This document shows, piece by piece, positions 60,330 to 64,000 of a stretch of DNA of 64,000 nucleotides. The DNA is taken from contig BMVA01000023.1 of assembly GCA_014650475.1 (NCBI GenBank), forward strand, positions 46,079-110,078, read 5' to 3'. Positions within the stretch are counted from its first letter, which is position 1; every line of letters begins with the position of its first letter. The notes beneath the pieces were generated by a model. That model saw only the letters and a list, made by a program, of their open reading frames with translations. It was not told the DNA's origin and did no database searches. Position numbers and translations under genes: made by a program. This DNA comes from Streptomyces albogriseolus. GTDB lineage: Bacteria; Actinomycetota; Actinomycetes; Streptomycetales; Streptomycetaceae.

Positions 60330-60797
60330 TCAGTGGCCGTGGGGCTGGTCCAGGACCGGGGCGCTGTAGACCTCCCGGCGCACGTTCGGAAGACCAGGGC
60401 AGGGACGGACGGCCAACTCAAGCTCGGCCGTGTCCATGGGGCGCAGCCATCCGTCCCGTACCGTCCACGCGCAGGCCCGGGGGGTGGGCTCGGCGGCCGT
60501 GCTGGCGACCAGGACGGCGCGGCGGACGGTGCTGCCCTCCAGCGCGAAAGTGATCAGCGTGTACAGCGTGCCGAACTCCGTCTCGTCCAGTACGGCCAGC
60601 CGTTCGGGGCCGATGCCGACGGACACGTCGGCGTGGCCACTGACCAAACCGTCGTTGGTCTGCTCGACGGCGAGATTCAGGGTGTGCTCACCGGTGCCGA
60701 GAGCTTCGAACACGGCGGCGAGTGCGGAGACGGTGCGGCGCGCGGCGGCCGCAATGGCGGCGTCATCGGGGCGGACGAGTTCCGGGCGTGCGGGCAT
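60330..60797 (-). CDS. Hypothetical protein
   Basis: The 155-residue protein has a helical N-terminus (DDAAIAAAARRTVSALAAVF) and a beta-rich remainder (HTLNLAVEQTNDGLVSGHAD). No family is recognised. GGAG precedes the ATG by 9 nt. It ends just before the SsgA-like gene and its upstream side faces the hairpin cluster. Confidence 0.55.
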   Translation of the reverse strand: MPARPELVRPDDAAIAAAARRTVSALAAVFEALGTGEHTLNLAVEQTNDGLVSGHADVSVGIGPERLAVLDETEFGTLYTLITFALEGSTVRRAVLVASTAAEPTPRACAWTVRDGWLRPMDTAELELAVRPCPGLPNVRREVYSAPVLDQPHGH

Positions 60798-60848
60798 AGG
60801 TCGTCTCTCCTCAGCGGAAACGATGGGGGGCGTTGCTCTCTCCCCCCC

Positions 60849-61040
60849 CCCCGCGCAGCGGGGTCCTCCGGGCTGCGCCCGGAGCAGTGGGCGGCTCGCT
60901 GCGCGAGCCGGTGGGGGTGCCCCCTGCGCTGCGCTCCGGGGGCGGCTGGGCGGTCTGCTGCGCAGCCGCCTGGCGGCGGGGCGGGCGCGCTGCGCGCTCC
61001 CTCTCGGGTGGGGCGCTGCGCGCTCGGCAGGCGCCGGAGT
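60849..61040. repeat. Cluster of GC-rich hairpins with GCA/TGC triloops
   Basis: At least five adjoining short palindromes share the same triloop: CCCCGC-GCA-GCGGGG, CTCCGGGC-TGC-GCCCGGAG, GGCTCGC-TGC-GCGAGCC, then imperfect ones around CTGC-TGC-GCAG and GCGC-TGC-GCGC. On one strand each presents a C-GNA-G type loop. No gene is supported inside. Confidence 0.65.
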
Positions 61041-61112
61041 GGGGCGTTGGTGGGGCCGGACGGGCGCCCCGCGAGGGGGAGGGGATGGGGCGCCCGTCCG
61101 GCGGTCAGGGGG

Positions 61113-62117
61113 TCAGACCGTGGTGAGGGCGAATGCCTTCTCCATCAGGTCGTTGGCGGCGCCGCTGATGACCCGCTCGGCGCGGGCGGCTGCCTTCTCG
61201 GTGTCGGTCTTGCCCTGGGCGGGGGCGACGTGGTTCGCGTACTCGGTCAGGGCGTTGTATCCGGCCCACCGCGTGCCCCGGACCCCGGCCTGAGTGTCGG
61301 CGTGCTCGAACAGGTTGGAGATCGCTCCCCAGCGCTGCCGCTGGTTGGTCTTCTTCCGGGGGCTGTCGCTGTCCTTGACCGGCCAGAGCTGATCAACCAC
61401 CGACTTCAGCTCCCCGAGCGTCATCTCGGCTTCGATCATCCGCTGGGCGGCCTGCTCGAACTCCTCGGCGTAGCGGAACGTCAGACCCAGGGCGTCACGG
61501 GCCTGCGCGATGCGGGCCTTGGCTCCAGCGGTGTGCCGGACCACGAAGCTGGAGCGGGCGCCGTGGAGGGCGGCGCGCATGGTGTTCGCGCACACCACCC
61601 GGACGGGGGTCACCACGATGCGGAAAGCGCTGCCCCCGTCGTGGCTGTTGAAAGCCGCGATGTAGAGATCAACGTCGTCGCTTCCGCCGATCGTGAGGGT
61701 CTGCGGCATCTTCATGGTGAGGAACACCTGACGGCCGTTCTTGAGCGAACCGGCGGTCTCGAAGTGGGCGCCGGACTCGTCGGCCAGCAGGTTCAGAAAC
61801 TCGGCGTGCTCCTCGTTCTGAACCGGGTGGTAGTCGCTGCCGACCACTCCCAGCGTCTCCGTGCGGCCGGTCTTCGGGTGCGTCCGCGCGGTCGCGAAGT
61901 GCTGCGCCACCTCGACGGGCGTGGTGCCGTCGGCGGTGATCTCGGTTGCGGTCAGGGGCAGGAGCCGGACGTTCCAGCCGGACAGGGAGGCGATACGCAT
62001 CGCTTCCTCGGCGGTCATCGCGCCGTCGGTGACGGTGCCCAGCTTGTGCCAGGCGCTCGTGTTGGCGGAGGCGAAAGCGGCGGTGCCGTCGGTGAACTGC
62101 TCGATCTCGTGAGCCAC
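61113..62117 (-). CDS. DUF932 (phage/plasmid-like, TIGR03299-type) protein
   Basis: The 334-residue protein matches the phage/plasmid DUF932 family: TSAWHKLGTVTDG near the start, VVGSDYHPVQNEEHAEFLN, and VVTPVRVVCANTMRAALHGA. Family members occur on mobile elements and their role is unclear. The GTG has GGAAGG upstream, and promoter P4 with a perfect operator lies about 70 bp upstream, so it is probably highly expressed. Confidence 0.85.
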   Translation of the reverse strand: MAHEIEQFTDGTAAFASANTSAWHKLGTVTDGAMTAEEAMRIASLSGWNVRLLPLTATEITADGTTPVEVAQHFATARTHPKTGRTETLGVVGSDYHPVQNEEHAEFLNLLADESGAHFETAGSLKNGRQVFLTMKMPQTLTIGGSDDVDLYIAAFNSHDGGSAFRIVVTPVRVVCANTMRAALHGARSSFVVRHTAGAKARIAQARDALGLTFRYAEEFEQAAQRMIEAEMTLGELKSVVDQLWPVKDSDSPRKKTNQRQRWGAISNLFEHADTQAGVRGTRWAGYNALTEYANHVAPAQGKTDTEKAAARAERVISGAANDLMEKAFALTTV

Positions 62118-62185
62118 TGGGGCTTCCTTCCTGATGACGAACTTTGGCGGGTCCGGTAGGGGGCCAACCCTTCCGAACTGGTTCC

Positions 62186-62239
62186 ATAATACCTAGCCCG
62201 GGTGGTGGGGCAACCGATTAAAACTCCAGCTGCCCCACC
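62186..62239 (-). promoter_or_regulatory. Promoter P4 with perfect operator, upstream of the DUF932 gene
   Basis: Reverse strand: TTGCCC (62208-62213), 16-bp spacer, TATTAT (62186-62191), then GGAAC. Operator arms GGTGGGGCA (62204-62212) and TGCCCCACC (62231-62239) are perfectly paired with an 18-bp spacer. Confidence 0.7.
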
Positions 62240-62272
62240 GGGCCGGAAAGGCCGGCCGTCAGGCTCCGGTGC

Positions 62273-62776
62273 TCACAGGGTGCTCCTCTGCCAGTACTGG
62301 GGCAGCGCCGTGATGCTCTCGACGTGGACCCCGGACAGGGCGGTGACGAACACCCCGCCCCGGTACTCGCTCAGGCGGTACAGCACGTACTCACGCCCCC
62401 AGCGGCTGAACTGGCGCTCGATCCCCGTGACCCAGTAACGCCCCCATGCGCGCTGATGCGTACCGTGGTAGCTGACCAACTGGCCGATACCGGGGCCGCT
62501 GTCCTGGCTCCTGGCGGCCAGGCTCGCCAGTGCCTCACTGAACGTCTCGGGCGGCAACGGCACACCGGCCAGCGCGGGCCCGGTGTGGCCGGTACGGACA
62601 CCGGAGATCCATCCGACCTCGAACAGAGCGCGGGCCCGCTCGCGCACGGCGTGCGACAGACCGGTGTTGGGGGGAAGCTGCTCCAGGGCTGCCTGGAACG
62701 CGGCCTCCATCTGCTCGCTCTCGCTCTCGCTCGGCGGCTCGGCGCGGTGGGTGGGCTCGATGTTCGTCATGCTCAC
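62273..62776 (-). CDS. Hypothetical protein
   Basis: The 167-residue soluble protein has an acidic N-terminus (PPSESESEQMEAAFQ), a helical middle (HAVRERARALFEVGWISG) and a C-terminal beta part (RYWVTGIERQFSRWGREYVL). No family is recognised. The GTG with AAGGG upstream is preferred over the ATG two codons later. Confidence 0.55.
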   Translation of the reverse strand: MSMTNIEPTHRAEPPSESESEQMEAAFQAALEQLPPNTGLSHAVRERARALFEVGWISGVRTGHTGPALAGVPLPPETFSEALASLAARSQDSGPGIGQLVSYHGTHQRAWGRYWVTGIERQFSRWGREYVLYRLSEYRGGVFVTALSGVHVESITALPQYWQRSTL

Positions 62777-62856
62777 GGTGGCTGTCCCTTCGGGTGATGT
62801 GAGTGCTGGGCCGGTGCTCCGGGGGCCCAGCGAGCCGGGCCCCCGGAGATTGCCTG

Positions 62857-63204
62857 TTACTTCAGCCCACGTGTCCGCAGGAATTCACTGATGCGGTAGG
62901 CGACAGCTCGCACGGGAAGGGACGCGCCCCGGAAAGTCCCGAGAATTCGGGGGCCGGTTTCGCTGTCGTGGATGATGTGGAACTCAAACCCGTCAGCGAC
63001 GGGAAGAACAACCCGAATGGGACCGGCCGCGGTGTCGAATCGAATCGACGTCGTGTTCTCGTCCTGGTTGTGTTCGATGACGGCATCCCGCAGCAGTTCC
63101 GGGCGAGGCAGGAAGTTCGCGATCCCGCGCGCCTTCTGGGCCTGGGGGGTGTTGATCTCGGCCGTACCGGAGGTCACCTTGCCTGCGCTGATGACGATTT
63201 CCAC
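62857..63204 (-). CDS. Hypothetical protein behind promoter P5
   Basis: The 115-residue protein opens VEIVISAGKVTSGTAEINTP and contains TSIRFDTAAGPIRVVLPVAD, a small beta-rich domain, and a helical end (VRAVAYRISEFLRTRGLK). GTG is chosen for its AAAGG site and its position 68 bp after the P5 -10 element. Family unknown. Confidence 0.5.
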   Translation of the reverse strand: MEIVISAGKVTSGTAEINTPQAQKARGIANFLPRPELLRDAVIEHNQDENTTSIRFDTAAGPIRVVLPVADGFEFHIIHDSETGPRILGTFRGASLPVRAVAYRISEFLRTRGLK

Positions 63205-63271
63205 GTTGGGCCTTTCTGTTGACGAACGTTCGGTGATGCCGGTAGGGGAGCCACCCCGTCCGACATGTTCC

Positions 63272-63299
63272 ATAATACAGCACCGAAGATCTGCTGCAC
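63272..63299 (-). promoter_or_regulatory. Promoter P5 of the last leftward gene
   Basis: Reverse strand TATTAT followed by GGAAC as in P1-P4. The -35 position holds GTGCAG, which is part of the CTGCAC repeat series, so a different regulator may act here. Confidence 0.45.
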
Positions 63300-63347
63300 C
63301 ATCCCACGCGCAAACTCCTGCACAATCTCCTGCACCAACTCCTGCAC
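63294..63347. repeat. Phased CTGCAC repeats
   Basis: CTGCAC occurs at 63294, 63318, 63330 and 63342, that is at 24, 12 and 12 bp steps. The last three lie in near-identical 12-bp units (AACTCCTGCACA-like). This could be an iteron-type protein site upstream of P5; on the reverse strand it would also encode a short VQEIVQEF-like repeat, which is considered less likely. Confidence 0.45.
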
Positions 63348-63364
63348 CTGCCTGGCGGCCAGCC

Positions 63365-63746
63365 TCCGATCACTGCTGGTCAGAAGGACGATTGGCCATG
63401 GTCGGGGAGCTGACATCCCCTCTGCTGCCACTTGTCCCCGCACGGTTGAAGGATGAGTGAGGCGGGCGGGCGCGGTGCGAGCGGCGGCCTCGGGGATCGG
63501 GCGGCCTGGATTCTGCTTGCGCGTCGGCCGGAGCCGCCGCGCTGGGAGTGGGGGAACGGGGCCCAATTCGGGCCCTGGACGGGGCAGAAAAGCCCGGGGC
63601 TTTAGCCCGGAGTAGGGCGCCTTCATCCTTTGGCGATCCTGCTGTGTTGGTCTTCTCCTGCGTAGCGGGGGCGCATGCTGGTGCCAGAGTCAATCGGGTT
63701 TGCACTTTGAAGCGAGGGAGTGCCCCGTTCCTGCCAAAGCTACATG
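63365..63746. other. Gene-free stretch
   Basis: No gene is supported. One short hairpin of the AAAGCCC-G-GGGCTTT type lies near 63588-63602. Frames here are low-complexity. Confidence 0.3.
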
Positions 63747-63764
63747 CTGCATCACCTGATGCAG
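63747..63764. promoter_or_regulatory. Perfect 18-bp palindrome
   Basis: CTGCATCA-CC-TGATGCAG has perfect 8-bp arms and a 2-bp centre. Size and symmetry fit a dimeric repressor site (GntR/Kor-like or LexA-unlike). Confidence 0.4.
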
Positions 63765-63798
63765 AGTCACCGACCCCAGCCATCCCCCTCTTGCTGCT

Positions 63799-63987
63799 CG
63801 GGCCGTAGGCCCGTTGGCCGACCCGCGCAGCGGGTCCGGCCCTTGGGGGTGCGCAGCGGCCCGGTGGCTGGAGCGCAGCGGAGGCCACCCTCAGGGCCGT
63901 AGGCCCCGCAGCTCCGGGAGCGCAGCGGACGGAGCGTCACCCGCCTTGCTCCGCAAGGCGGGTGGACTGCCCCGCGTAGCGGGGCAG
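63799..63987. repeat. Telomere-like cluster of triloop hairpins
   Basis: Seven adjoining palindromes, several perfect: CGGGCC-GTA-GGCCCG (63799-63813), GACCCGC-GCA-GCGGGTC (63820-63836), GGGCC-GTA-GGCCC, CACCCGCCTTGC-TCC-GCAAGGCGGGTG (63938-63964) and CTGCCCCGC-GTA-GCGGGGCAG (63967-63987), with two imperfect ones between. C-GNA-G triloops of this kind are known from Streptomyces telomere palindromes. Whether this is near a replicon end cannot be seen. Confidence 0.6.
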
Positions 63988-64000
63988 CAGCGCTCACGCG

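Noticed and set aside
63174-63626. Reverse-strand protein with VQELVQEIVQEF repeat
   Set aside because: The frame crosses promoter P5 and the phased repeats; coding use is low-complexity, so a DNA-level repeat is the better reading.
1-64000. CRISPR arrays, rRNA operons, integrase-tRNA attachment sites
   Set aside because: No regular direct repeats with spacers, rRNA-like stretches or intact tRNA genes were seen.

Overview
The window is high-GC actinobacterial DNA, almost certainly Streptomyces or a close relative. The reasons are strong G/C third-position bias, frequent GTG starts, ATGA/GTGA start-stop overlaps, Streptomyces-type families (an SsgA-like protein, DUF3093, a DUF6153-like set) and actinobacterial metal sensors of the CmtR type. 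No rRNA, tRNA or CRISPR array was seen. The mix of a metal-resistance island, a Tn554-like recombinase trio and a plasmid-like block of small genes suggests a large plasmid (possibly linear), an integrative element or a chromosome arm. Which of these it is cannot be decided from the window.

Layout. (1) 1-1.1 kb: the 5' part of a C5-cytosine DNA methyltransferase that runs off the left edge, and small uncertain ORFs. (2) 1.1-10.1 kb: a thioredoxin-like small protein, a DM13 remnant, an NlpC/P60 hydrolase beside a BlaI-M56 pair, an exported PHP-family protein, an alpha/beta hydrolase, a DUF3105-DUF305 pair and CcdA. (3) 10.1-15.7 kb: decayed gene copies between an intact CDF metal exporter and TerC. 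(4) 15.7-23.3 kb: an MFS exporter and PLP enzyme pair, a run of small exported proteins, a beta-carbonic anhydrase with a SulP transporter, and a lipoprotein. (5) 23.3-42.3 kb: the copper and heavy-metal core. It holds a CopC-CopD fusion, two CmtR-type sensor and transporter modules (one with LspA, one with an ICMT-like methyltransferase), DUF305, DUF4396 behind a CsoR-like box, and TetR. It also holds an eight-gene leftward operon: membrane protein, CopC, CopD-CtaG, DsbA-like protein, carbonic anhydrase, DUF3093, membrane protein, YcnI. A second CDF exporter follows. (6) 43.1-49.2 kb: three tyrosine recombinases and a small TnpC-like protein, all overlapping or nearly so, as in Tn554-family elements. 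(7) 49.3-63.2 kb: about 20 leftward genes with plasmid or phage character. They include a PP-loop protein with Cys motifs, a DprA-like protein, SSB, a ParB-like protein, a DUF932 protein, an SsgA-like protein, Zn-binding microproteins and many unknowns. (8) 63.2-64 kb: no clear gene, but phased repeats, an 18-bp palindrome and a cluster of hairpins with GNA-type triloops.

The genes of regions 2-5 plausibly act together at the cell surface. Metal sensors drive exporters, CopC/CopD/YcnI/CtaG/DsbA/CcdA handle copper and thiols, and carbonic anhydrases and SulP handle bicarbonate. The same region carries truncated second copies of several of its own families (carbonic anhydrase, DUF305, CcdA, ICMT), plus DM13, MFS and CadD-like remnants, so the island seems to have grown by duplication or repeated import and then decayed.

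The most distinctive feature is in region 7. Five transcription units share a near-consensus TATTATGGAAC-type -10 element. Three of them also share a 9-bp inverted repeat spanning the -35, placed in front of the ParB-like gene, a Zn-binding microprotein and the DUF932 gene. This looks like one co-regulated accessory module with its own repressor, and it ends near telomere-like hairpins.
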